Assembly: GCF_000802185.1 (NCBI RefSeq)
Contig: NZ_KN676113.1
Coordinates: 1,318,607 to 1,382,606, forward strand
DNA: 64,000 nucleotides
Source: Belnapia sp. F-4-1
GTDB taxonomy: Bacteria; Pseudomonadota; Alphaproteobacteria; Acetobacterales; Acetobacteraceae
Reading direction: 5' to 3'
In this document: positions 54,846 through 63,433 of the stretch, in pieces
How positions within the stretch are numbered: position 1 is the stretch's first letter
Layout of the letters: each line of letters begins with the position of its first letter
Notes under the pieces: generated by a model
Told to the model about the DNA's origin: nothing
The model's input: only the letters and a program-made list of their open reading frames with translations
Databases searched by the model: none
Made by a program: the position numbers and the translations under genes

Positions 54846-55256
54846 TCAGGGGTGCAGCGTCGCGCCCTTCGTCGCCTTGTCCACATCCCGCTTCGGCCCG
54901 CGAAGCGCGAGGCCGACCAGGTCCGGCGCATCGGCCGGCTCGGCGCGGAAGGCCTCGCGGTTCGCCGCGTCATGTCCGGTCGAGAACATCGCCCGCACAT
55001 AGGCCGCCCGCGTCAGCCCGCGCTCGATGCCCTGCTGCCAAGCCCGTTGCAGCAGCTCGGGCGTGGCCGCGAAGACCAGTATGGGCTGGCCGAGCAGCCT
55101 TGCATGCTGGCGCCCCGCCGCGTCCTCATAGGGCTCGCCCATCGCCTCGGGCGCCGCGCCGGCGATGCCTGTCGCCAGGAAGGCCGTGACGTTGAGCTTC
55201 TGCCAGACTGCCAGCCCGTCCAGCACCAGGATGGCCACCTTCGTATCGAATACCAT
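54846..55256 (-). CDS. DUF2000 family protein
   Basis: 136-residue soluble protein. KVAILVLDGLAVWQKLNVTA and GIERGLTRAAYVRAMFSTGH are typical of DUF2000, a family with a peptidyl-tRNA hydrolase 2-like fold and no known function. It lies 21 bp downstream of the AraC gene on the same strand and ends a three-gene unit that starts with the TauD-type dioxygenase. Confidence 0.8.
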   Translation of the reverse strand: MVFDTKVAILVLDGLAVWQKLNVTAFLATGIAGAAPEAMGEPYEDAAGRQHARLLGQPILVFAATPELLQRAWQQGIERGLTRAAYVRAMFSTGHDAANREAFRAEPADAPDLVGLALRGPKRDVDKATKGATLHP

Positions 55257-55277
55257 GCCGCTCTCCTCGACGGCATC

Positions 55278-56114
55278 TCAGCCGGGGCGGCGGCCGGCGT
55301 CTGGAACATCCGTGCAAAGGGCGCGGTAGGCGGCCGGCGTCAGCCCATAGGCCCGGCGGAAGCGGCGGCCGAGATGGCTCTGGTCGGCGAAGCCGCATTC
55401 CGCCGCCGCCAGCGCCGGCGGCATCCCCGCAGCCAGCAGCCGCCGCGCCCGCAACAGCCGGACATGGATCAGATAGGCATGGGGCGAGGTGCCGAAGGCG
55501 GCGCGGAAGGCGCGGGCGAGCTGGAACCGGTCCGCCGCCCCAGCCTCCCGCGCCAGGGCATCGGCGCCCGGATCGGCCGCCGGGTCGTCCCGCAGCCGGT
55601 CCCGCACGCGCCGGGCCAGGCGGTCGTCGCACCGCATCGGCGCCGCCCGCTCCGGCCGGCCGAGATGCGGTCGCAGCCGCCGCACCACCGCATCCAGCGC
55701 CGCATCGCGCAGCAGCCGCTCGCCCGGGCGCAAGAGGGCGATGCAGGCCGCCCGGATGGCGCCGCCCAGCAAGGGGTCGTCCTGCAAGGTCGCGGCGAAG
55801 CCCGGCTCGCTTCCCGCCGGTTCGCCGAGGGCCGCGCGTAGCCAGGGCCGGGGCAGGTAGAGCATGCGATAGGAGAAGCCGCCATCGGCCCCCGCCTCGC
55901 CGTCATGCGCCTCCTCCGGCTCGATCAGGATGACGCGGCCGAAGGTGCTCCGCTGCCGCCGCCCGCGGCAATGGAAGTCCTGCACCCCATGCTCGGTGAC
56001 GCCGACCAGCCACTCGTCATGCCGGTGCAGGTCATAGGCATGGGCGGCGAAGCGGGCCTCGATCGCCTCGATACCGGTCGCCGCGTCGTGCCGCAGCGAG
56101 ATGCGGTCGCTCAA
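55278..56114 (-). CDS. AraC-family transcriptional regulator
   Basis: 278-residue regulator. The N-terminal cupin part is HAYDLHRHDEWLVGVTEHGV, the AraC ligand-binding type. The C-terminal double helix-turn-helix includes DRFQLARAFRAAFGTSPHAY and AAECGFADQSHLGRRFRRAY. The TTG start at 56114 overlaps the dioxygenase stop as TTGA, so the two are translationally coupled; the longer in-frame reading is a shadow. It probably controls the dioxygenase operon. Confidence 0.88.
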   Translation of the reverse strand: MSDRISLRHDAATGIEAIEARFAAHAYDLHRHDEWLVGVTEHGVQDFHCRGRRQRSTFGRVILIEPEEAHDGEAGADGGFSYRMLYLPRPWLRAALGEPAGSEPGFAATLQDDPLLGGAIRAACIALLRPGERLLRDAALDAVVRRLRPHLGRPERAAPMRCDDRLARRVRDRLRDDPAADPGADALAREAGAADRFQLARAFRAAFGTSPHAYLIHVRLLRARRLLAAGMPPALAAAECGFADQSHLGRRFRRAYGLTPAAYRALCTDVPDAGRRPG

Positions 56115-56998
56115 GCCGCCATCTGCTGCTCGAGCGTCGGCGCGACATCCGTCAGCGTGACGCGGCGCATGTCGCGCGGATAGGTGTGGTCCTCGTAGGG
56201 CCGCGCGCGGTGCATGGTGCTGCGGTTGTCCCAGACCACCAGGTCCCATTGCCGCCAGTGATGCGCGTAGACGAACTGCCGCTGCGTCGCATGCTCGAGG
56301 AGCTGGCGGATCAGCGCCATCGCCTCCGGCACCGGCCAGCCGACGATCCGGCCAATATGCGAGGAAAGGTAGATCGAGTGCCGCTGAGAGCCGGGATGCC
56401 ACCGCACCAGCCGCTGCGGCACCGGGGCGAAGTCGCGCCGCTCCTGCTCGGTATAGTCGGTGAAGCCGAGCTGCCCGCGCGAGAAGATCAGGCTGTGCTC
56501 CGTCACCATGTCGCGGATCTTCGCCTGCATCTTCGCGGGAAGCGCGTCCCAGGCGGCGCGCATGTCGGCGAATTCGGTGTCGCCGCCCTCGGGCGGGACC
56601 ACCCGCGCATGCAGCATGGAATACTTGGCCGGCGTCGCCTTGAAGCTGCTGTCGCTGTGCCAGAGCTGGTTGCCGAGGTTGAACATCCGCCGCCGGTCAT
56701 CGGCGCCGAGCAGCTTGCCGTCGAGGTCGATGTTCGAGATATCGGCCATCTGCTGGTGCTTGAGCCGCTGCTTGTGGACATCGACCACGCCCCGCGTCTG
56801 CTCCAGCGGCCCGAGCGCCGAGCCGAAGGCCATCTGCTGGTCGTCATCGAGCTGCTGGTCGCGGAAGACGAGGACGGCATAGCGGTCCATCGCCCGGTGG
56901 ATTTCGTCGCAGAGGGCGGGCCCCGGCGTCTGCCTCAGGTCGATGCCCGAGACCTCGGCGGCGAAGAGCGGATGAAGCGGCGTGAGCTGCACGGTCAT
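56111..56998 (-). CDS. TauD/TfdA-family 2-oxoglutarate dioxygenase
   Basis: 295-residue Fe(II)/2-oxoglutarate enzyme. WHSDSSFKATPAKYSML holds the H-x-D iron ligands, DNRSTMHRARPY the distal His, and RDMRRVTLTDVAP the Arg that holds 2-oxoglutarate. It would open or desulfonate a small acid such as taurine, an aryloxyacetate or an ether. No transporter is adjacent. It is first in the operon with araC and DUF2000. Confidence 0.92.
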   Translation of the reverse strand: MTVQLTPLHPLFAAEVSGIDLRQTPGPALCDEIHRAMDRYAVLVFRDQQLDDDQQMAFGSALGPLEQTRGVVDVHKQRLKHQQMADISNIDLDGKLLGADDRRRMFNLGNQLWHSDSSFKATPAKYSMLHARVVPPEGGDTEFADMRAAWDALPAKMQAKIRDMVTEHSLIFSRGQLGFTDYTEQERRDFAPVPQRLVRWHPGSQRHSIYLSSHIGRIVGWPVPEAMALIRQLLEHATQRQFVYAHHWRQWDLVVWDNRSTMHRARPYEDHTYPRDMRRVTLTDVAPTLEQQMAA

Positions 56999-57068
56999 TG
57001 GCTGATCCTCCCTCCCGGCAGGTTAGGCCCATCCGGGCGAGGCTGTGAACACCGCCCGTCGCGCAGGT

Positions 57069-57878
57069 CTACAGCCGGTAGACCTCCGCCGCCGTGCCGC
57101 CGAGGATGCGCGCCACCTCCGCCTCCGACAGCCCCTCCAGCAAGGCGAGGCTCGCCTCCCGCCAGGCCGCATACCCGCCGGCGAGGTCCACCACCGGCCA
57201 GTCGCTGCCCCACATCAGCCGTCCGGCACCGAAGGCATGCAGCAGATGCGCCGCATAGGGCCGCAGGTCTTCCACCTGCCAGCCCGGCGCCGCCTCCGTC
57301 ACCAGTCCGGAGAGCTTGCAGGTGACATTGGGACAGCGCGCCAGGGTGGTGATCTCCTCGGCCCAGGGCTCCATCCGCCGCGCTGCGATCTCCGGCTTGC
57401 CGCCATGGTCGAGCACGATGCGCAGGCGCGGGTGCCGCGCCGCCAGCGCCCGGATGAAGGGCAGGTGAACCGGGCGCACCAGCGCATCGAAGACGAGGCC
57501 GCGCGCCGCCATTTCCTCCAGCGCCGGGCCGAGTTCAGGGCGAAGGATCCAGTCCGGCTCGGGCAGGTCGTGCAGCATGGGGCGGAGGCCGCGCAGCAAC
57601 GGCTCCGCCGCCAGAACGCCGATGCGCCCCGGCTCCTCGAGCGGCACCCAGCCGACCACGCCGCGCACCAGCCCCGCCGAGTCCCGCGCCACATCGAGCA
57701 TGAAGCGCGTCTCCGCCTCGGTCGGCGCCGCCTGGACCAGCACGGTCGCGGTGATGTCGCCGAGCAGCGGGCGAAGGTCATCCATGCCGTAGTCGCGGCA
57801 GATCGGGCTCTCCGGCCGCAGCCAGCCATAGTCGCCACGGGCGACGCGCCAGACATGGTGATGGGCGTCGACCCTCAC
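57069..57878 (-). CDS. Amidohydrolase-family lactonase (fuconolactonase-like)
   Basis: 269-residue TIM-barrel metal hydrolase of amidohydrolase family 2. The N-terminal MRVDAHHHVW carries the H-x-H metal motif; VLDHGGKPEI and GSDWPVVDL carry the later His and Asp. In its family, members beside FucU-type mutarotases and aldose dehydrogenases open L-fuconolactone or related sugar lactones. The 4-bp overlap with the aldo/keto reductase supports that role. Confidence 0.88.
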   Translation of the reverse strand: MRVDAHHHVWRVARGDYGWLRPESPICRDYGMDDLRPLLGDITATVLVQAAPTEAETRFMLDVARDSAGLVRGVVGWVPLEEPGRIGVLAAEPLLRGLRPMLHDLPEPDWILRPELGPALEEMAARGLVFDALVRPVHLPFIRALAARHPRLRIVLDHGGKPEIAARRMEPWAEEITTLARCPNVTCKLSGLVTEAAPGWQVEDLRPYAAHLLHAFGAGRLMWGSDWPVVDLAGGYAAWREASLALLEGLSEAEVARILGGTAAEVYRL

Positions 57879-58855
57879 CCGCCGGGTACCGGCGCCCCGG
57901 GCGGGATCAGCCCGGCCTCGCGCAGCGCTGCCCAGAAGCCGGGCGGGATCGGGTGCGCCATCAGCCGCGCATTCTCCTCCACCTCCGCCGGCGTCCGCCC
58001 GCCGGGGATGACAGCCGCCACCATCTCCGGCGCCGCACAGAATTGCAGCGCCGCCGCCTTCAGCGGCACGCCTTGCCCCGTGCAGAATTCGGCGAGCCGG
58101 TCCCGCCGCGCCAGCAGCTCGGCCGGGGCGGGGGCATAGTTGAAGGTATTCCCGCCCGCGAGCAGCCCGGAATTATACGGCCCGCCGATGATGAGGCTGG
58201 CCCCGCGCGCCGCGCAGGCCGGGATCAGCCCCTCCAGCGCACCTCGGTCGAGCAGCGTGTAGCGGCCGGCGATGAGGAAGAGGTCCGGGTCGGCCTGCTC
58301 CAGCGCCAACAGGCAAGGCTCCACGCAGTTCACGCCGAAGCCCCAGGCCCGGATCACCCCCTCCTCCCGCAGCCGGGTCAGCGCCGGGGCGGCGCCAGCC
58401 ATCGCCTCGGCGAAGCGCTCCGGCCAGGCCGGGCCGTGCGGGTCCTCCGCCGCATCGTGGATCAGCACGATGTCGAGGCGGGCAAGGCCGAGCCGCGCCA
58501 GGCTGTGCTCGATGGAGCGCAGCGTGGCCTCCGCCGAATAGTCGTAGCGCACGCGGAAGGGCAGCCCGCCGAAGAAGCTGTGCTGCTCGTAGGGCGCCGC
58601 CGGATCGGCCTCCAGCAGGCGGCCAACCTTGGTGCAGAGGGTGAACTCGTCCCGTGGCTTCCGACGCAGCACGCGCCCCATGCGATGCTCGGACAGTCCC
58701 AGCCCATAGAGCGGCGCCGTGTCGAAGAGGCGGATGCCCGCATCCCAGGCCGCCTCGATTGCCGCCTCCGCCACCGCCTCCTCGATGGGGGCGAAGAGGT
58801 TGCCGAGCGGCGCCCCGCCCAGGCCGAGCGGGCCCTGTGGCCGCCAGCGGCTCAT
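57875..58855 (-). CDS. Aldo/keto reductase (L-fucose/aldose dehydrogenase-like)
   Basis: 326-residue TIM-barrel NAD(P) enzyme. FDTAPLYGLGLSEHRMGRVL is the AKR signature with the catalytic Asp and Tyr, and LDIVLIHDAAED the conserved His. IGGPYNSGLLAGGNTFNYAP is characteristic of the D-threo-aldose 1-dehydrogenase subgroup that oxidises L-fucose and L-galactose to lactones. It sits between fucU and the lactonase with 4-bp overlaps on both sides. Confidence 0.9.
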   Translation of the reverse strand: MSRWRPQGPLGLGGAPLGNLFAPIEEAVAEAAIEAAWDAGIRLFDTAPLYGLGLSEHRMGRVLRRKPRDEFTLCTKVGRLLEADPAAPYEQHSFFGGLPFRVRYDYSAEATLRSIEHSLARLGLARLDIVLIHDAAEDPHGPAWPERFAEAMAGAAPALTRLREEGVIRAWGFGVNCVEPCLLALEQADPDLFLIAGRYTLLDRGALEGLIPACAARGASLIIGGPYNSGLLAGGNTFNYAPAPAELLARRDRLAEFCTGQGVPLKAAALQFCAAPEMVAAVIPGGRTPAEVEENARLMAHPIPPGFWAALREAGLIPPGAPVPGG

Positions 58856-59274
58856 CGCACCACCCCCTTGGTGACGAGGATGTTGCCGTAGAGCCTCCGC
58901 TCCCCCGTCGCCACCACGGCGAAAGCCTCGCGCGCCAGGGCGTAGAAGTCATGCCGCGGCACCGCCCTCGGCGGCCCGGCCGCGACGCCGCGCAGCAGCC
59001 GGGTGAAGTCGGTGACGGCCTCCGGCATGGCCGAGGGATCGCCGACCACCTCCATCACCAGGGCCGGGTCCGGTTCGAAGTCATCGACCGGCAGGACGGA
59101 GAGAATGGCCCGCAGCGCCACCGCGGAATCCGTGCCGGGCAGGCGGATCAGCCGCCGGGCATTCGCGGCGGCCGGGAAATTGGCATCGACGATGGCGATG
59201 CGGTCGCCATGCCCGGCGCTCGCCAGCGCATGCAGAAGGTCGGGGGTGAGCAAGGGATCGAGGCCCAGCAACAT
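58852..59274 (-). CDS. fucU: L-fucose mutarotase-type protein (RbsD/FucU family)
   Basis: 140-residue protein that interconverts sugar anomers. MLLGLDPLLTPDLLHALASA and AGHGDRIAIVDANFPAAANA, with the catalytic His in GHGD, define the FucU branch, and the C-terminal YGNILVTKGVV closes the ring-binding site. It starts the three-gene fucose-type operon; the upstream gap of 207 bp to the TonB receptor start holds its promoter. Confidence 0.88.
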   Translation of the reverse strand: MLLGLDPLLTPDLLHALASAGHGDRIAIVDANFPAAANARRLIRLPGTDSAVALRAILSVLPVDDFEPDPALVMEVVGDPSAMPEAVTDFTRLLRGVAAGPPRAVPRHDFYALAREAFAVVATGERRLYGNILVTKGVVR

Positions 59275-59407
59275 CGCGGCGCAGCCCTGGTCGTGGTGGG
59301 CAAGCCTGCCGCTGGGGTGGGGTCACGGCAAGGCCCGGCGCTCCGGCTCACGCGTGCGTGCGTGCCGCTCCGCCCGCCAGATCGCCGCCCTCAGGGGACT
59401 TGCTGAT

Positions 59408-59428
59408 ATTGAGAATCAATTGCAATTG
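59408..59428. promoter_or_regulatory. Fur-box-like site upstream of TonB receptor
   Basis: ATTGAGAATCAATTGCAATT matches the TGAGAAT-N-ATTnnCAATT pattern of Fur sites found in front of siderophore receptor genes. It lies 54 bp before the chosen receptor start and suggests repression when iron is ample. Confidence 0.6.
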
Positions 59429-59481
59429 CGATGACAGGGTGCCCGCCGGGGGCTGCCCGGAGTGCCTTCGTCGGAACCGCC

Positions 59482-61650
59482 ATGACCGCTGCCCCTTTGC
59501 CTGACCGCACCAGGCTGGTCTCCCTCCTGGCGACCAGCCTCGCCCTCGCCGCTCCCATGGCCCGGGCGCAGACCTCCCAGCCGGCGCCGGACGGAGCCTT
59601 GGCCATGCCCGAATTGCGCATCGAAGGCACGAGGGAGACCGCGACGGGACCCGTCCAGGGCATTTCCGCCGAGCGAAGCGCCAGCGCCACCAAGACCGAC
59701 ACGCCGCTGATCCTGACGCCGCAAAACGTCACCGTCGTCACCCGCGAGCAGATCGACCTGCAGAACTCGCGCAACCTGGGCGAAGTGCTGGGCTACACCG
59801 CGAGCGGCCAGGGCATCCTTTCCGATTTCCGCGGGGAATACGGCACTGTCCGTGGCTTCACCCCCGATATCTACCTCGACGGGCTCCGCGTGCCGGTGCC
59901 GGTCACGGCGCACAGCTTCCGCATCGAGCCCTGGGGGATGGAGCGCGTGGAGCTGCTGCGGGGCGCCAATTCGGGCCTCTACGGGCAGGGCAATCTCGGC
60001 GGCATCATCAACAGCGTCAGCAAGGCCCCCTATCCTGGCCAAGTCAACCAGATGGCCATCCAGGGCGGCAGCTTCGGCCGCATCCAGGGGATGTTCGATG
60101 TCGGCGGCGCCATCGGCGAGGGCAACTCCCTGCTCTGGCGCTTCAACGGCCTGGTCCGCGATGCCGACACCTATGTGGAGGGCGGCCGCGACAACCGCAT
60201 CTACCTCGCCCCGTCCCTGACCTGGCGACCGACAGGCGACACCACCATCACCCTCCTCGCCAGCTACATGCGGGACGATGCCGGCATCACCGGCCAATGG
60301 CTGCCCGCCTTCGGCACCGCGCTCTACAACCGCAACGGCACCATCCCGCGCGACCGCGCCACCGGCGAGCCGGGCTGGGACCGCTACCACCGCTCGCAAT
60401 ACGGCCTCGGGGCGCGGATCGAGCACAGGCTGAACCAGGACTGGACGCTGCGGTCCAACCTTCGCGGCACCTATCACGAGTTGGATTACGCCTCCATCTA
60501 CGGCAACGGCTTCAGCCCGGCGAACCAGCAGCGCAGCATCGCCCGCGTCGCCTCCTACCAGAACCCGACCTACCGGACCTTCGCCATCGACAACCAGGCC
60601 GAGGGCCGCGTGGTCACCGGCCCGCTGGAACACACGCTGCTCTTCGGCCTGGACTACCGCGTGCAGGGGCTGCATGCGCGCACCTATTCGGCGGCGGCCG
60701 GCGCGCTCGACGTCTTCGCCCCGCGCTACGGCTACCGGCCGGGGGTGCTGCCGCTCACCGCCTCCAACAACCAAACCATGCAGCAGATTGGCCTCTACCT
60801 CCAGGATCAGATACGGCTGGACCGCTGGTACCTGACCCTGACCGGCCGGCAGGACTTCGCCGACACCGCCACGCGCAACAACCGCACCAATGCCAATACC
60901 AGCCAGCGTGATGCGCATTTCACCGGCCGCGCCGCGCTGCTCTACGCCTTCGACTTCGGCCTCTCGCCCTATTTCAGCTATGCCACCTCCTTCCTGCCCA
61001 ATATCGGCACGCTCTCGCCGGCCCGTGGCAGCGGCACCTTCGCGCCCACCACCGGCGAGCAGTTCGAAGCCGGAATCAAGTACCAGCCGCCCGGCCGGTC
61101 GAGCCTCTACTCCGCCACGCTGTTCCAGCTGACGCAGCAGAACGTGCTGACCGCCGACCCGGCGAACACGACCTTCTCGATCCAGACCGGTGAGGTGCGG
61201 GTGCGGGGGCTGGAGCTGGAGGCGCGCCTCGCCCTGACCCCGGCGCTCAACATCCTTGCCGCCTGGACCGCGCAGGACCCGGAAGTGACGAAGACCACCA
61301 CCGGCAATCTCGGCATGCGCCCGGCCGCGATCCCGGCCCATACCGGCGCGCTCTGGGCGGATTACAGCTTCGGCGTCACGGAGGAGCTGCGCATCACCCT
61401 CGGCGGCGGCATGCGCTACATCGGCAACACGCTCGGCAACGGCGCCCCTGCGGCGAGCTCGCCGCAATTCCACGTCCCGAGCTTCACCCTGTTCGATGCA
61501 GTGGCGCGGGCGGATTGGCGGCAATGGCGGCTGGCGGTCAACGCCGTCAACCTCACCGACGAGACCCCCGTCAGTGCATGCTACACCTACAACTCGTGCA
61601 GCTACGGTGCGGGCCGCGCGGTCTACGCCACGCTGAGCTACCGCTGGTAA
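59482..61650 (+). CDS. TonB-dependent siderophore receptor
   Basis: 722-residue outer-membrane receptor. The signal peptide runs from MTAAPLPDRTRLVSLLATSL to ARAQ. The plug domain begins near DTPLILTPQNVTVVTREQI and includes GTVRGFTPDIYLDGLR and VELLRGANSGLYGQGNLGGI. A 22-strand barrel follows and ends in the aromatic TLSYRW. It would import ferric siderophores with energy from TonB-ExbBD. ATG 59482 was chosen over ATG 59431 because the latter abuts the Fur-like site, where transcription should start. There is no adjacent siderophore synthesis cluster. Confidence 0.92.
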   Translation: MTAAPLPDRTRLVSLLATSLALAAPMARAQTSQPAPDGALAMPELRIEGTRETATGPVQGISAERSASATKTDTPLILTPQNVTVVTREQIDLQNSRNLGEVLGYTASGQGILSDFRGEYGTVRGFTPDIYLDGLRVPVPVTAHSFRIEPWGMERVELLRGANSGLYGQGNLGGIINSVSKAPYPGQVNQMAIQGGSFGRIQGMFDVGGAIGEGNSLLWRFNGLVRDADTYVEGGRDNRIYLAPSLTWRPTGDTTITLLASYMRDDAGITGQWLPAFGTALYNRNGTIPRDRATGEPGWDRYHRSQYGLGARIEHRLNQDWTLRSNLRGTYHELDYASIYGNGFSPANQQRSIARVASYQNPTYRTFAIDNQAEGRVVTGPLEHTLLFGLDYRVQGLHARTYSAAAGALDVFAPRYGYRPGVLPLTASNNQTMQQIGLYLQDQIRLDRWYLTLTGRQDFADTATRNNRTNANTSQRDAHFTGRAALLYAFDFGLSPYFSYATSFLPNIGTLSPARGSGTFAPTTGEQFEAGIKYQPPGRSSLYSATLFQLTQQNVLTADPANTTFSIQTGEVRVRGLELEARLALTPALNILAAWTAQDPEVTKTTTGNLGMRPAAIPAHTGALWADYSFGVTEELRITLGGGMRYIGNTLGNGAPAASSPQFHVPSFTLFDAVARADWRQWRLAVNAVNLTDETPVSACYTYNSCSYGAGRAVYATLSYRW

Positions 61651-61740
61651 GCGCGCCGCGGCACCTGTGGCGCTGCCGAGGCCCTGCTCGCGGCGGCGCT
61701 GCCTGGCCTGCCTCGCCCCGGGGCGATGCGCCGCCCCCGT

Positions 61741-63429
61741 CTATGCTCCCTGCCCGTCCGGCAGCGCCGCCGCCTTGAACCGGTGGAGGACGTTGCGGGT
61801 GACCTGCTGCGTATAGGCGCAGCTCCGCTTGAGCCCCATGACCCATTCGCAGCTGGCGGCAGTCAGCACCTCGCCCTTGCCGCGCCGCATGGACACCATC
61901 ATGCCCGAGCCATGGTAGGACTTCGCCAGCGTCTCCTCATCGGCGACGCCGTGGATCATCTCCGCCTTCTCGTACCAGTCATGCGCGCCGACATAGGCGC
62001 GGAGCGTGTAGCCCTCGAGCGGCGCCTCGCCCATCACCGCCGGCGTCATGGCGAGGATCTCGACGCTGTCGGGCGTGCCGTCCATGCCCGTCGGATAGGG
62101 CAGGCCGTCGCGGAAGGTGTAGTCCACGCCGTCCACCTCGTAGCCGAAGATGCGGGCCTCGGCGCCGAAGATGTCGCCATAGCTGAGGTCGGTGTTGGCG
62201 AAGACCCAATGCTCCGGCCGGTAGACGGTGAAGCCGCGGCTGCCGCGCGGGGTGAAGCGTCCCCAATTCGCATAGGTGCCGCCGAGCCCGTTGACCCCGA
62301 CCGTGGTGGCGCCGGGCCAGCGCACGTGCCGGTCCTCCCAGGCACTGGTGAGGCGCGCATCGTCGCCGGTGGCGCGGATGGGGTCCATCCTGTGGGCATT
62401 GCTCTTGTAGCAGACCTGCCGCCTGCCCTCCTCCTCCAGCCGGACCTGCCAGGTGAAATTCGCGCCGAACCGGGCGAAATGGCCGCCCCTGTCCACATAG
62501 CTCTCGATCGCCAGGCGCATCTCCCGCGTCCAGTACTCGTCATGGCCGACGACGACGACGCAGGCATAGCCGTCCAGCAGCTCCGGGCGCAGGTGCAGGT
62601 CGGTCTGGGTGATGGTGTCGAGCGCATAGCCCTCGCGTTCGGCCCAGACGGCGAAGTGCCGGTCGTACTGCGCCCAGCCGGTCGCAGCGTAGTAGTAGCT
62701 GAAGCCGTTGGCGTAGGACCATTCCTTGAAGTCATAGCGCAGCGGCATCATCGGTTCGGGGACGGTCGCGCAGATGCGCGGCGCATTCTCCGGCAGCTTA
62801 ACCATGCCGCGGGTCCAGGGCCGCTGCAGGCTCAGCAGCGGCGACATCGCGTTGCGCTCCGGGCCGTGGCTGCCGCCATAGTGGTTGGCGCCACCCCAGT
62901 CGTTGTAGGCAGTGTAGGTGCAGGTCGGCAGCAGGTGCAGCACCCGCCCCGGATGCGCGCCGAGGGCGGGCCGCACGACGAAGAAGTGGTGCTGCACGAA
63001 GCGCCCGCCCTGCCGCCGCGCGACGCTGGACTCGACCAGGTAGAAACCCGAGGGCAGGTCGGCCGGCAGCGTCCAGTTGTGCAGCACCGGCCAGTCGCAG
63101 CCCTTCTCGTAGGCCCCCTCCGGCATCGGCGTTGCCTGGCCCGGCAGGCCGTCCTCGCGGTACACGGTGGTAGGGTTCAACCCGTCGCGCACCACCTCGA
63201 GCCGCCACTCCGCCGCATTGGTGCTGCCGTGGAACCGTACCGTCTCGCCCGGCGCGTAGGAGATGGCGTCGGTATAGAGGTGGATCTCGTGCCAGTCCGG
63301 GTCGCCGCGCGGCGCCTCGAAGGGCCGCATCTCCTGCCAGTGATGGTCGCCCGAGGTCGGGTAGATCCGCTTGGGCCCGACATTGACGGTGCTGTCCGGC
63401 CGAGCGGTGGGGTCGTCGTAGAGCGGCAT
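61741..63429 (-). CDS. N,N-dimethylformamidase large-subunit-like protein
   Basis: 562-residue protein of the family that includes the large subunit of N,N-dimethylformamidase, an iron enzyme releasing dimethylamine and formate. HLLPTCTYTAYNDWGGANHY and CVVVVGHDEYWTREMRLAIE are its strongest family blocks. Many members have unknown substrates, and the small subunit gene is not beside it. It lies 4 bp downstream of a peptide-type ABC binding protein, in one operon. The link to amide use fits the left end of the window. Confidence 0.8.
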   Translation of the reverse strand: MPLYDDPTARPDSTVNVGPKRIYPTSGDHHWQEMRPFEAPRGDPDWHEIHLYTDAISYAPGETVRFHGSTNAAEWRLEVVRDGLNPTTVYREDGLPGQATPMPEGAYEKGCDWPVLHNWTLPADLPSGFYLVESSVARRQGGRFVQHHFFVVRPALGAHPGRVLHLLPTCTYTAYNDWGGANHYGGSHGPERNAMSPLLSLQRPWTRGMVKLPENAPRICATVPEPMMPLRYDFKEWSYANGFSYYYAATGWAQYDRHFAVWAEREGYALDTITQTDLHLRPELLDGYACVVVVGHDEYWTREMRLAIESYVDRGGHFARFGANFTWQVRLEEEGRRQVCYKSNAHRMDPIRATGDDARLTSAWEDRHVRWPGATTVGVNGLGGTYANWGRFTPRGSRGFTVYRPEHWVFANTDLSYGDIFGAEARIFGYEVDGVDYTFRDGLPYPTGMDGTPDSVEILAMTPAVMGEAPLEGYTLRAYVGAHDWYEKAEMIHGVADEETLAKSYHGSGMMVSMRRGKGEVLTAASCEWVMGLKRSCAYTQQVTRNVLHRFKAAALPDGQGA

Positions 63430-63433
63430 GGGG

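Noticed and set aside
59416-61524. Minus-strand 702-codon frame opposite the TonB receptor
   Set aside because: No protein family features; the plus strand gives a full TonB receptor with signal peptide and terminal aromatic residue.
61713-61726. Perfect 14-bp palindrome TCGCCCCGGGGCGA after the TonB receptor
   Set aside because: There is no loop for a stable hairpin and no T-tract; such GC palindromes arise often by chance at this base composition.
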